From CAYRWR01 sp964428015 (GTDB lineage: Bacteria; Spirochaetota; Brevinematia; Brevinematales; CAYRWR01): 64,000 bases of DNA. A program made the translations under genes and the position numbers. Shown here piece by piece: positions 26,264 to 35,255 of this stretch (the first letter of the stretch is position 1; every line of letters begins with the position of its first letter). The notes below the pieces were generated by a model. That model had not been told where the DNA came from and did no database searches. It saw nothing but the letters and a program-made list of their open reading frames with translations. The stretch lies in the NCBI GenBank assembly GCA_964428015.1, contig CAYRWR010000015.1, positions 1 to 64,000 of the forward strand, written 5' to 3'.

Positions 26264-26647
26264 GTGGCTTTTGATGTCAAAGTGGAAACTAAAGAAGATA
26301 TTGCTTATGTAAAAACTTCTGGCATTTATGATCATGAAAAATCAAAATCCTCTTTTTATGATGTGCTGGAAGTCTGCATAGAAAAACAATTACACCGTAT
26401 ATTTGTAGATCATTCAGAGCAGATTGGTGAACCCAATTTTATCCAAAGACTGGATTATACCATCTTTATTGTTTCCGCTTTAGAACAGTATTCCAGAAAA
26501 AATCTGGAGAACATCCGTATTGTATACTTGGGACCCGTAGGCAATAAAAAATCCATGCAACAAACTGAAAAATTAATTAAAAAAAGCGGTGTTCATCTTT
26601 GGTCGACTACAGATCGGAAGGCCGCATTACAATGGCTGATCTCATAA
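26264..26647 (+). CDS. STAS/SpoIIAA-like small protein
   Basis: A 127-residue alpha/beta protein starting at GTG, with AAGGAG 7 nt upstream. The pattern VKVETKEDIAYVKTSGIYD followed by alternating strands and helices (LHRIFVDHSEQIG) resembles the SpoIIAA-like/STAS fold used in partner-switching regulation. No phosphorylatable serine motif is clear, so the assignment is tentative. A SpoIIE-type phosphatase is encoded 6.5 kb away. Confidence 0.5.
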   Translation: MAFDVKVETKEDIAYVKTSGIYDHEKSKSSFYDVLEVCIEKQLHRIFVDHSEQIGEPNFIQRLDYTIFIVSALEQYSRKNLENIRIVYLGPVGNKKSMQQTEKLIKKSGVHLWSTTDRKAALQWLIS

Positions 26648-26695
26648 AAAATATTTCCTATCCAAAATGTGATACCTGTCTTTCACACTGAAAGT

Positions 26696-27169
26696 TTAGT
26701 CAGGTAGATAGTCATAAGGACCCATATAGTGAAACAGTATCTGTTTAACGTTACTATTGGTGGTGTAGCTGATATTACCGCTCACCGTCATTATCCCTCC
26801 ATCTGTACCGGATATCTGCACATTACCGGTGGGGGTGAGACCCAATAGATTCACTCCTCCCAAGCCAAAATTAAATTCCAGGTAATTCAGATCAGAAATG
26901 GTCCAGTTTCCTGCCGGAATTTCATTTGTCATGCCTGCGTGAGAGAGATTGAAATGTAAATTATCCAGACAGTACAGAGTAATATACCGGTTGGTGTCGA
27001 TATAATAAATTGCCGCGTTGGTGACACTGTATTTTGTGCCAAGCAATATCACACTATTGGTGTTTACAGTTGTATCTTCAGGAGTGGTCGGAGCACAAGC
27101 CCAGTTCAGGAGAACCATTGCGGTCATTAAGAGCAGCAGCACTCTAATCGATATGTACATCTTTTTCAT
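26696..27169 (-). CDS. Lipoprotein, 157 aa
   Basis: A predicted lipoprotein (lipobox LNWAC) rich in Asn and Thr. The beta-strand pattern includes AIYYIDTNRYITLYCLDNL and GIMTVSGNISYTTN. No family is recognised. AAGGAG precedes the ATG. Confidence 0.6.
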   Translation of the reverse strand: MKKMYISIRVLLLLMTAMVLLNWACAPTTPEDTTVNTNSVILLGTKYSVTNAAIYYIDTNRYITLYCLDNLHFNLSHAGMTNEIPAGNWTISDLNYLEFNFGLGGVNLLGLTPTGNVQISGTDGGIMTVSGNISYTTNSNVKQILFHYMGPYDYLPD

Positions 27170-27331
27170 AAAAGCTCCTTATGGAAATTGTTTCCTACTA
27201 TTTACATATGATAATACTTGCAGGAAGTATTCCTGTCAATTATCCATAAAGAGGTTTGATACTTATTTTCCTTCCGGTAAAATTTTTTTAAATCGTACCG
27301 GGTCCGTTTCCTTACAGCCAGGATATGTTTT

Positions 27332-28045
27332 TCAACCCTGCATAGCTTCCATCCGCTTCACCAATACCCCCACCAGAACCACATGGTACACCAGTCCTAC
27401 TCCCAGTAAAACCCAGAAGCTCACTGCAGAGTCCGCCATATAGGCCTGCACCATCCAGAAGGGAGGCGACCAGGCCATGGTGAACTTCCAGGCTCCGGGC
27501 AGAAAGTAGGCTACAATGGGGGCAAAGCTCACCAGCCCCAGGAATTTGGACAGGGCCAGCCCCTCCACTTTATTTCCCGCCAGGGCTAAGAGTAGCAGGG
27601 CAAACAAAGGTACCTCCAGCGACACAGCCAGACTAACCAGCACCTGCCTGGTCCAGTCGATCTGCACCAACCCCACCCAGGGGAAAAGTCCCACACAGAA
27701 TACCACCGCCACGCCCATCATAAGCAGGGAACGGTGCCACAGATGCCCCCTCCTCTGCAGGGGAGTTACCGCTATTACTTCCAGAATGTGCTGGTCCCGT
27801 TCGTCCAGGAATAGAAAACCGGCCAGGATACCCGACATGTAGGGTATCATCAGGAAAAACAGGGCATAGATCAGCATATAATAGTCACTCAGGTCAAACC
27901 ACTGAAGGCAGACCCCCCTTACCAGGGGTACCCCCCATCTTAAAAAGCTAAAGATGATCAGAGGTATCATGAGTATCACCAGGGACAGGGCGTCCCGGCT
28001 GATATTCTTCATATCGGCTTGCATCATCACTGATGTCCGGCTCAT
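27332..28045 (-). CDS. ABC transporter permease (drug-export type), second subunit
   Basis: A 237-residue permease with six membrane helices. The start at 28045 overlaps the stop of the preceding permease by 4 nt (ATGA) and is preceded by GGGGGTGA; a longer frame upstream lies inside that gene. The segment LFLDERDQHILEVIAVTPLQRRG is the cytoplasmic loop seen in Rv2686c/Rv2687c-type exporters. It is last in the tetR-ATPase-permease-permease operon. Confidence 0.82.
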   Translation of the reverse strand: MSRTSVMMQADMKNISRDALSLVILMIPLIIFSFLRWGVPLVRGVCLQWFDLSDYYMLIYALFFLMIPYMSGILAGFLFLDERDQHILEVIAVTPLQRRGHLWHRSLLMMGVAVVFCVGLFPWVGLVQIDWTRQVLVSLAVSLEVPLFALLLLALAGNKVEGLALSKFLGLVSFAPIVAYFLPGAWKFTMAWSPPFWMVQAYMADSAVSFWVLLGVGLVYHVVLVGVLVKRMEAMQG

Positions 28046-28752
28046 AGCTTCACCCCCTGTCTGGCGGTGAGATATTTTCGAAACCAATGTGAGGCCCACC
28101 AGTAGCTCAAACCCAGCCAGGTCAGGAGAATGAGGGTGCTCTTCAGCCACACGAGTGGGTCCCAGGCTGTGATCCCCAGGGCCATATCAGTGAGGCGCAG
28201 AGAAGCCATGCAGGGAAAACCTTCCAGTATCCCCCATTGGGTCAGACCAAAGTACTGTACCAGGGGCCAGTTGCTGATATTGACCAGCATGCCCGTGACC
28301 AGCATCAGGGCATTGAGAGACTGATAGCGGGTAGCCACCGCCAGTCCGATCAGAGTAAAAATAGGTGCTGTCAATGCTACCGACCAGATAAGCAAGGGAA
28401 TATTGAAGTGAAATCCTTTAAGAGGGAAGGTCACCAGCAGAGCTGTTCCGATTGATAACATATTCAGTGACAGCACTTTGGCCCACAGGTAGTCCCTGAC
28501 CTCCAGAGGGGTGACCCAGACCGTGTCCAGACTGCGCTCCTGACGCTCCAGCAGCACCATCCCTCCCACGAAAATATGCCCCAGGGTAGAAGGGTCTTCA
28601 TAGATAAACAGGGAATGCATGGTTTCCCGGGCCCGGGGACCCAGAGCGAACAGCAGTCCCATATAGGCCAGGCTCACCAGTCCGTATATCAGATAGAACC
28701 CATGGCGAAACTGTAATCGGGCGTCTTTTAGAAAGCTATTCCAAAATCTCAT
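28042..28752 (-). CDS. ABC transporter permease (drug-export type), first subunit
   Basis: A 236-residue permease with six helices and the matching loop LLERQERSLDTVWVTPLEVRD. It overlaps both neighbours by 4 nt. The two permeases are diverged paralogues and should form a heterodimer with the ATPase. Confidence 0.83.
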   Translation of the reverse strand: MRFWNSFLKDARLQFRHGFYLIYGLVSLAYMGLLFALGPRARETMHSLFIYEDPSTLGHIFVGGMVLLERQERSLDTVWVTPLEVRDYLWAKVLSLNMLSIGTALLVTFPLKGFHFNIPLLIWSVALTAPIFTLIGLAVATRYQSLNALMLVTGMLVNISNWPLVQYFGLTQWGILEGFPCMASLRLTDMALGITAWDPLVWLKSTLILLTWLGLSYWWASHWFRKYLTARQGVKL

Positions 28753-29603
28753 ACCAGAGCCCTCCCCGTCACTTCCCGGAAGATATCATCCAGGGACGGC
28801 TCCAGGGTGTGCATGGTCTCCACTTTATTGGATTTAAGCAGTGTGAGGAATTCCAGGTTGGAATCCAGGCCGTACAGGGGATATTCAAAATCCTGTCTTT
28901 CCTCTCCTTTTCCGGTGGAGACACGGACCATCTTCTCCGTCTTTCGAATCTTGAGCTCCCGGGGGGCATCAATGAGCTTGATTTCCCCATCCACGATAAA
29001 GGCCACCCGATCACACAGCTCATCAGCTACACCCATGGCATGGGTGGTAATAAAGACTGTGGTCCCGTTATCCCGTGCTTCCAGGATCACATCCATGATG
29101 CGCCGGGCATTGTTAGGATCCAGTCCCGAGGTAGGCTCGTCCAGAAAGAGAAGTTTGGGTTTGTTAATAAAGGCCCGGATGAAATTCAACCGCATCTGCA
29201 TGCCTTTGGAGTAGCTTCCCACCCGCACATCGGCCGACTGCTGGAGGTCCACCTGGCGCAGGAGTACATCGATATCGGCACACTCCCCCCGGTACAGGGA
29301 GCGGAAATATTCCAGGTTTTCCCGTCCGGTCAGCTTTTGGAAGAGGTTGGGGAGCTCAAAACTCACTCCAATGTCTTCGTAATAGTCCCGCTTGACTCCG
29401 GAGAGCTCCCGGCCCAGTACCTGGACAGACCCGGCATATTGTTTGAGCAGTCCAATGAGGATCTTCTGGGTGGTGGACTTTCCCGCCCCGCTGGGGCCCA
29501 GAAAGCCGAAGATCTCCCCGTCGGCAACTGAAAAGTCCAGCCCCAGCAGGGTGTTTTCGTACCTGCCGGGATAGCGGAACTGCAAGTTTTTTACACTAAT
29601 CAT
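28749..29603 (-). CDS. ABC transporter ATP-binding protein
   Basis: A 284-residue ATPase with Walker A GPSGAGKS (36-43), Walker B LFLDEPTSG (152-160) and a switch histidine in ITTHAMGVADEL. The signature is atypical (YSKGMQMRL at 131-139, where most have SGGQ). It is coupled to tetR upstream and the permeases downstream by 4-nt overlaps. It powers the exporter; a drug or other amphiphile is the likely substrate by analogy with fluoroquinolone-type exporters. Confidence 0.88.
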   Translation of the reverse strand: MISVKNLQFRYPGRYENTLLGLDFSVADGEIFGFLGPSGAGKSTTQKILIGLLKQYAGSVQVLGRELSGVKRDYYEDIGVSFELPNLFQKLTGRENLEYFRSLYRGECADIDVLLRQVDLQQSADVRVGSYSKGMQMRLNFIRAFINKPKLLFLDEPTSGLDPNNARRIMDVILEARDNGTTVFITTHAMGVADELCDRVAFIVDGEIKLIDAPRELKIRKTEKMVRVSTGKGEERQDFEYPLYGLDSNLEFLTLLKSNKVETMHTLEPSLDDIFREVTGRALV

Positions 29604-30205
29604 TTTTTAGCCTCCGGAAATACCTGGATCAATACTCCCCGGATCAGGATACGCGCCGCCTCCAGGTAGGGGGTGGCTATGATATCACGGTTGAGGATCG
29701 ACAGGGCGACGAGCCGCATCAGGTCGGTAAAGACCGGTAAGGGCAGGGAGGGTTTGAGGCCCGCCGCTTCCCATACCCGGTACAGGTCGCCCGTAAACAC
29801 CATATCACTTTCTCTTTCGTCTTGTATCAGGTTGGGCGGGATTTTGAGCAGTACCGCCTGGTATTCCTCACGGTCCAGCATCACCCGTAGGAGGGGTTCG
29901 TCCATCAGTACCCGGAAGATCTCCGTGACCGCGTCAGTCATTCCTGTGATATCAGTACTAGCCTGTCCCAGACGGGACATGATCTCTCCCCTCGCCCGGT
30001 CCTGAAAATCCCCTACCACGGCGAAGAACAGCACCTCCTTGGAGGGGTAGAACTGGTAAAAGCTCCCCTTGGCGATGCTTGAGCAGCGCACGATCTCGTC
30101 CAGGCTGGTCTTACGCACCCCCTGGCGGGCGAACAGCTCGTGTCCGCAGTCCAGTAGACGGCGTTGTATGGTTTGTTTTTCTGTTTCGTTAAAGCTCCGC
30201 GGCAT
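29600..30205 (-). CDS. TetR-family repressor of the exporter operon
   Basis: A 201-residue TetR regulator. The N-terminal helix-turn-helix spans about 11-57, with the signature LFARQGVRKTSLDEIVRCSSIAKGSFYQFYPSKE. The C-terminal ligand domain is divergent. It is first in the operon and sits just below a perfect 11-bp inverted repeat, so autorepression of the whole exporter operon is likely. Confidence 0.9.
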   Translation of the reverse strand: MPRSFNETEKQTIQRRLLDCGHELFARQGVRKTSLDEIVRCSSIAKGSFYQFYPSKEVLFFAVVGDFQDRARGEIMSRLGQASTDITGMTDAVTEIFRVLMDEPLLRVMLDREEYQAVLLKIPPNLIQDERESDMVFTGDLYRVWEAAGLKPSLPLPVFTDLMRLVALSILNRDIIATPYLEAARILIRGVLIQVFPEAKK

Positions 30206-30214
30206 GCGTGCCCC

Positions 30215-30277
30215 CTATATGACTATATATATATTTTTAGTCATATAGAATATAGCATGGTACTGAAAGACTGTCAA
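30215..30277 (-). promoter_or_regulatory. tetR operon promoter and operator
   Basis: Read on the minus strand: TTGACA (30272-30277), a 17-base spacer, TATATT (30249-30254). Immediately downstream is an inverted repeat with perfect 11-bp arms, CTATATGACTA (30215-30225) and TAGTCATATAG (30238-30248), with a 12-bp AT-only spacer. The operator covers the transcription start. Confidence 0.85.
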
Positions 30278-30458
30278 GAAGGGAGGTAACTATTTTTACA
30301 AACAGTAAAATCTTCCCGGAACCCAATATTCTTAAGTAAGTATATTTTTTTGGGTTTACAAAAGAGAATTGATAGTTTATTATGATATATTATGTAAGTA
30401 TGCCTGAACGTTGTAGTACTTGAATCAATAATACTGACTCCCCGAAATGGAGGAAATT

Positions 30459-30998
30459 ATGATAAGAGTATCCTTTTTAGCCTTTCTCTTCTTGCCTGCT
30501 ATCCTATGGCCTTATAAACCGGCATTCCACCCCTTGGATATGAGGACTATGATCCAACTGTCCCCCTGCATCCTGGTGGTGCAGAAAGAAACGCCGTTTA
30601 ATACCACCAATCATACTCAATTCAAATGTGGTCTGAGGCGGATACCCCTGGAATATACTATTGATCACTTCAAAGTCCTGGAAGTTCTTAAAAAATCGCA
30701 GCATATAATAAATCCAGGTCAGGTACTGGCAGTTTACCCGGTGGATTGGGACAAACACGGAGACATATCCGTCATGTATGATTGCCACAAGCACTCTCCT
30801 CACAAAGCCAACCAGTATTACGACCGCCGGACCGACCTGAGCCAATTGGAGACCCTGATCATCTTTATCCAATATGACAAGAAGGTATGGAGTTATACCC
30901 TGATAAACGCTCTCGAAGATCCGGCGCGAAAAGAGGATATTCTTAAAATGATAAATGGTGATCAAGCAGAAGATTCAATATCTGAAAACAGCGAATAG
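30459..30998 (+). CDS. Secreted protein of an unrecognised family (full-length paralogue)
   Basis: A 179-residue protein with a signal peptide (FLAFLFLPAILWPY). The start at 30459 is preceded by GGAGG; the ATG 12 nt earlier overlaps that site. The conserved core RRIPLEYTIDHFKVLEVL, WDKHGDISVMYDC, YYDRR and LINALEDP recurs in the gene at 34848-35255. The conserved Asp, His and Tyr suggest a binding site, but I know of no family. The acidic tail is unique to this copy. Confidence 0.7.
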   Translation: MIRVSFLAFLFLPAILWPYKPAFHPLDMRTMIQLSPCILVVQKETPFNTTNHTQFKCGLRRIPLEYTIDHFKVLEVLKKSQHIINPGQVLAVYPVDWDKHGDISVMYDCHKHSPHKANQYYDRRTDLSQLETLIIFIQYDKKVWSYTLINALEDPARKEDILKMINGDQAEDSISENSE

Positions 30999-31016
30999 TA
31001 TAATTACGGCTAATGA

Positions 31017-33023
31017 CTACAAACTCGCCTGCATATAACTAAAGGAGGTACTGCGCCAGCGGTATACGGTAAAATTCAGCTGCCCGGGGTCAAGAATCCA
31101 GCCCGGTACGCGGAATTCGAATCCATGCACCGTTTGCGCCCCGGTAAAATCCGAAAATAACAGGGCAGGCCCGTTGTAACTGTTCAGCCATTCCAGTGAA
31201 AACAGAGTCCCATCCACCCAGATGGCCCGCAGCTTGTGGGCAGAACTGTCCTGGATTTCCAGGGTGATCTGGTTCACCTGAGCTTCGGCGTTGGTGTAAT
31301 CGTAGTCAGTCAAGGCCCCGTCTATTTTAGTGCTGTTGTGCTTCACCGCGAAACGTTCCCATTCTCCCGCGCTGCCCCCGGAGACGGTATTCGTGACCAC
31401 CGCCGCCCCGGTCTCATCAAAATCAAAGGGAAAACCGTCTATTTTCCAGGGTTTGTTCACGGTCTGGGAAATGGAGTTGGTGGGGTCGGTACCATACAGC
31501 AGCTCCTCATAATCCGACTGCAGGTCGCCGTCGCTATCCCAGTTATCCGGATCGGTACCAGCCAGGCCCTCTACCAGCCCGATCACTCCATCCTGGTCGG
31601 TATCCAGGAAATCCTGTGGTGTCCAGGAGGTGTAGTTGGTATCGGTCAACCAGCCGGGAATGTAAGGATCGATGGCGTTCGAGGTCTCGGTCCTCAGGTC
31701 TTCAGTCAGCATCTGGGGAGTGTAGCCGGAGTTATCTATATAGAGACTTTCATTCTGAGCGATGATGTTCTGGATATGCTGATGTCCGAAAACCCGGCTG
31801 ACCAGGAATAAAAACATATAGCCTTTGCCATACGCCGCGTCTTTAGACACATCCGCGGGGGTCTGTCCTGCGGGCACAAAAGGTGTGGTAATATTGGTAC
31901 CCAGGTTCAAAGGCGGGTCCCAGGCTCCCCTCACCACCATATTAGTCTTGATACGGGCCTGAGAGAGGCTGAAATCCCATTGCGGCCGGTTCCAGTAACG
32001 GTTGAGCGCCCGCAGTGCCATATAGTTGGCAAACCCTTCTAAAAACCAGTTATCTCCCACGTTTTGAGAGCCGCCGTTGGCTCCCACTGCCCGGTAGTAA
32101 TGGGCCACTTCATGGGTCATGGGGAAATAGTTCCCTTCAAACTGACTGGGGATCACCAGCCAGCCCGCGTAATAAGGGAAAGCCCCCAGGTTGTATCCCG
32201 CGCTCACTGCACCCTCATACAAGGCGATCACGATATCGGTATGCCAGACTGTTAGCCCGGCTTCTATTTCCAGGTCCTGCAGGATTCCGGGCATCTCAGC
32301 CAGAAAGGACTGCATGGTTCCGCTGAGGGGGGTACTGCTGATGATGGTCATCATGTCGGGTGCAGTCCTGCCCGGTATGGTATACTGAGACACGACCGGT
32401 TTTTTGGCCCCCACAGAACCGCTGTCTGTCACCAGGAAATCCCTGAGAATAAAATCAGCTGGCGAATTACCCCGCCCGTTGATCTGGAAAGCCACTGAAG
32501 GGATGATATTGGTGGGATTATCGGCTGCTACAGATTTGATCAGGATGTTGTTAAGGTAAATACTGATATTGGTGGACTCACATACCACTTTCCAGCTACG
32601 TTCCCCCGGGGTGGAGGTACTGATGGTCTGGGAACCAAAAGCGTTGGGCCAGTACTCAGCCGAGCCGTTGTCATGGATTACCAGTTTCTGGTTGAACCCG
32701 GTGGAAAACGACTTAGGGAAAGAGGCCCCCATGAGATAGTAGTTCCACAACAGGGTGAGGTCCCCGTTCCCGCTTGTCCGGGACTCTCTGAAGCTGAAGC
32801 TGTAAGGATAGGAAAAGGCTTCATCCACCATCACCCAGGAGAACTTCTCTTCCGGTGAAATGGTTAGATCCGCACCGGACACAGATAATACATCCGGGTC
32901 GGTAGTGATCCAGTGATAGCGCCCGACTATAGAATTGTTGGGACTGGATTGATTGCTGACAGGGCAACCAGCCAGGCTGATCACTGCCAGTATGGGTAGA
33001 CCAATCTTCCTGAATATGATCAT
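31017..33023 (-). CDS. Metallopeptidase lipoprotein with calcium-binding repeats
   Basis: A 668-residue lipoprotein (lipobox ISLAGC, C20). A gluzincin-type zinc site is present: HEVAH (304-308) with the third ligand E329 in NWFLEGFANY. The N-terminal 200 residues look like a lectin/LamG-type beta domain. After the catalytic part comes DTDQDGVIGLVEG...DSDGDLQSDYEE, a thrombospondin-type-3 or EF-hand-like calcium repeat, and then a C-terminal beta domain. It is likely a surface protease. The start at 33023 has AGGGGG upstream. Confidence 0.78.
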   Translation of the reverse strand: MIIFRKIGLPILAVISLAGCPVSNQSSPNNSIVGRYHWITTDPDVLSVSGADLTISPEEKFSWVMVDEAFSYPYSFSFRESRTSGNGDLTLLWNYYLMGASFPKSFSTGFNQKLVIHDNGSAEYWPNAFGSQTISTSTPGERSWKVVCESTNISIYLNNILIKSVAADNPTNIIPSVAFQINGRGNSPADFILRDFLVTDSGSVGAKKPVVSQYTIPGRTAPDMMTIISSTPLSGTMQSFLAEMPGILQDLEIEAGLTVWHTDIVIALYEGAVSAGYNLGAFPYYAGWLVIPSQFEGNYFPMTHEVAHYYRAVGANGGSQNVGDNWFLEGFANYMALRALNRYWNRPQWDFSLSQARIKTNMVVRGAWDPPLNLGTNITTPFVPAGQTPADVSKDAAYGKGYMFLFLVSRVFGHQHIQNIIAQNESLYIDNSGYTPQMLTEDLRTETSNAIDPYIPGWLTDTNYTSWTPQDFLDTDQDGVIGLVEGLAGTDPDNWDSDGDLQSDYEELLYGTDPTNSISQTVNKPWKIDGFPFDFDETGAAVVTNTVSGGSAGEWERFAVKHNSTKIDGALTDYDYTNAEAQVNQITLEIQDSSAHKLRAIWVDGTLFSLEWLNSYNGPALLFSDFTGAQTVHGFEFRVPGWILDPGQLNFTVYRWRSTSFSYMQASL

Positions 33024-33175
33024 GGTTTCCCCCTGCATTGATTAATACTATCTTACTTTAAACCCATATGCAGAATAATACAAATTCACTAGGGAAAATG
33101 AGCAAAAAAAGTGGAAAATTAGGGAAAACCCATTAAGAGAATAGTAAAATGAAATTTATATAGAAATATCAGGGA

Positions 33176-34576
33176 TTAATTGATATCCAGACTGATCATA
33201 CAGACATCGTCTTCAAAATTCTCAGATCCCCGGTATTCTTTTAAACGTGAGTATAACCCGCCGATAAATGCAGCAGATCCCTGTTTTTCCAGCTCTTTTA
33301 AGCCCTCCAGGAGACCGCCGGATTCAAAATCCGGAGTGTCTGTCAGATGTTTTGAAGATGCGGCTTCGTTCACTGCTTCCGTCAGCCCATCAGTATAAAA
33401 CAGGACTTTGGACTCCTGTTCCAGGCTGCAGCTATCGGAATAATAAAGCTTACCCAATAGGTCTAATTCCTGGTTCTGTAGTACGAACAGGGGAGGACAG
33501 GTGTGTAAGGAAGGCAAATTTTCTACTTTCCCTTTTCGAATAATATAAGGCAGGTTATGTCCCGCGTTGGAATATATCAGACTCCGGGTATTCCAGTTAT
33601 AGATCCCGTAAAAAGCTGTCACAAAATTACCCCCGGTCTGCCCATAAAGAGTGGCGTTCAGATGTCTGAGGACCATTGCAGGATCCTCCACCTGTACAGC
33701 GATCTGGAGCAAGGTGCTCTTGATCATGGAAGTAATAAAAGCTGCAGGCACACCGTGCCCGGAAACATCACTCAGAAAAATCCCGGTTTTAACCTTACCC
33801 GGAAAATGTATAAAATCAAAAAAATCTCCCCCCACCTTTTCCATAGGATGATAGCAAAAAGCGATTCTGGGATCTGGTGATACAGAAGGTATAATTTGAG
33901 CTTGAATACGACGGGCCATCTCAATCTCGTTTTCCAGGATCTCATTTCTTTCTGCCAGCCTCATCCGGGAAAGTTTAAGGGATTCTTCTGATTCGCGATA
34001 AATTTTAAAGCCATAAAACATGAATCCAAAGGTAATAACGGCAAACATCACATCAACAAATGCCCTGGCTATCCACAAAATAGCATCTGGTAACTGAATC
34101 ACCGGTACATGATGTCTGAACCAGATTTCCAGGAAAACAAATGCACCCAGACTGATAAAAGTAATAAACAACATGATGTTTTTCTTTTCATAGGGGAAAT
34201 AATAGAATGCTCCTATCATAATGGCCGGCATAAGAAAGTGCACATTGGTCTGGGTACCTAGTAAAATAGTGAACCAGGTAATATTATTTACAGCTGCCAA
34301 CGCCCCCAGAATGGAGGCAGCCAGGTGTTTTTTAGTCGCATTTAAATGTAAAGATATCACTACCAGCAGTATCATTACCCCGCAAATGATAAGTACCGGC
34401 CAGGCATACTGAAAAAATATCAATGCTAAAGGTATAACGGAGATTTCAGTGATTAATACGATCCAGTACAGTGTGTTGAACACCCGGATGTTTTTAACCA
34501 GGGAAATTTCAGTATCCGGACCTACCCCCTGATTCAGGAGATGTTTCAACCAATTATGTTTCATAAACTTTCCCAT
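33176..34576 (-). CDS. Membrane-bound SpoIIE/PP2C-type serine phosphatase
   Basis: A 466-residue protein. About six to seven membrane helices occupy residues 30-205, and a coiled-coil linker (about 207-232) leads to a PP2C/SpoIIE catalytic domain. Its motifs are MEKVGGDFFDF, LSDVSGHGVPAAF, NAGHNLPYI and VLFYTDGLTEA, with metal-binding aspartates. Such enzymes dephosphorylate STAS-domain anti-anti-sigma proteins in partner-switching pathways. A start at 34564 is also possible. Confidence 0.88.
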   Translation of the reverse strand: MGKFMKHNWLKHLLNQGVGPDTEISLVKNIRVFNTLYWIVLITEISVIPLALIFFQYAWPVLIICGVMILLVVISLHLNATKKHLAASILGALAAVNNITWFTILLGTQTNVHFLMPAIMIGAFYYFPYEKKNIMLFITFISLGAFVFLEIWFRHHVPVIQLPDAILWIARAFVDVMFAVITFGFMFYGFKIYRESEESLKLSRMRLAERNEILENEIEMARRIQAQIIPSVSPDPRIAFCYHPMEKVGGDFFDFIHFPGKVKTGIFLSDVSGHGVPAAFITSMIKSTLLQIAVQVEDPAMVLRHLNATLYGQTGGNFVTAFYGIYNWNTRSLIYSNAGHNLPYIIRKGKVENLPSLHTCPPLFVLQNQELDLLGKLYYSDSCSLEQESKVLFYTDGLTEAVNEAASSKHLTDTPDFESGGLLEGLKELEKQGSAAFIGGLYSRLKEYRGSENFEDDVCMISLDIN

Positions 34577-34747
34577 AATTCATCTATTTATTCAACCTAT
34601 ATTTTATTGAGGATGAATAAAATTGGAAAGATTTTTTCTATCAAATCAGACTTTTTTTATATAAAAATTAAAAAAAAAGAATAAATAAATCGACGAAATT
34701 CCGAGGTTAAATATACCCAAACACGCAGATGTGATTTATAATAAATC

Positions 34748-34882
34748 ATGAAAAACACCACTATCTGTTCCTACCCCCTGGGAGATTCCTGCCTGTGCTG
34801 GTCTGAGCCTATAAACCAGCCTTCAGACACAGAATCTGGAGTAGCTGGTGCAGTTCTCACCCGTTATTCTCCTGGTGGATAA
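34748..34882 (+). pseudogene. Duplicated 5' fragment of pxpB with its promoter
   Basis: The first codons (YPLGDSCLCWS) match the start of pxpB (YLLGDSCLCWS at 36184), and about 30 bp are almost identical at DNA level. The upstream box TATAAT (34737-34742) and the 5-nt gap to ATG are also copied. After about 34803 the similarity stops and the frame ends at 34882. It runs into the truncated paralogue at 34848, which looks like a recombination junction. Confidence 0.65.
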
Positions 34883-35255
34883 AAAATCCCTCTGTTTCCA
34901 CTTACAGGATCAATTTAAATTCGGATTTAAACGCATCCCCCTGGAATATGTGGTGGACCACTATCGGGTGCTGGAAGTCCTAAGAGCGCCGGATAACACT
35001 TTAAAGGTTGGCCAAAATATCACTGTCACTCCCGCTTATTGGGACAAACACGGCGATGTTGCCATGATGTATGATTGTCCCCGTAAATCACCTCATCCAT
35101 TAAATTTTTACTATGACAGAAAGACTGCCCCTCCCACCAGTAATACTCTTATCATTTTTATTACAGTTGAAAAAGGTATCTGGAGCTATTCCATGATTAA
35201 CGCGCTGGAAGATCCTGAGAAGAAGAAAGAAATTGAAAAATTACTGCAAAACTAG
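34848..35255 (+). CDS. N-terminally truncated paralogue of the 30459 secreted protein
   Basis: A 135-residue frame from GTG, homologous along its whole length to residues about 31 onward of the 30459-30998 protein (RIPLEYVVDHYRVLEVL, WDKHGDVAMMYDC, YYDRK, MINALEDP). The signal peptide and first 30 residues are missing; in their place is a copied pxpB 5' end in another frame. It has no clear ribosome site. It is either a pseudogene or a cytoplasmic version. Its stop overlaps the convergent MBL gene by 4 nt. Confidence 0.55.
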   Translation: MQFSPVILLVDKKSLCFHLQDQFKFGFKRIPLEYVVDHYRVLEVLRAPDNTLKVGQNITVTPAYWDKHGDVAMMYDCPRKSPHPLNFYYDRKTAPPTSNTLIIFITVEKGIWSYSMINALEDPEKKKEIEKLLQN

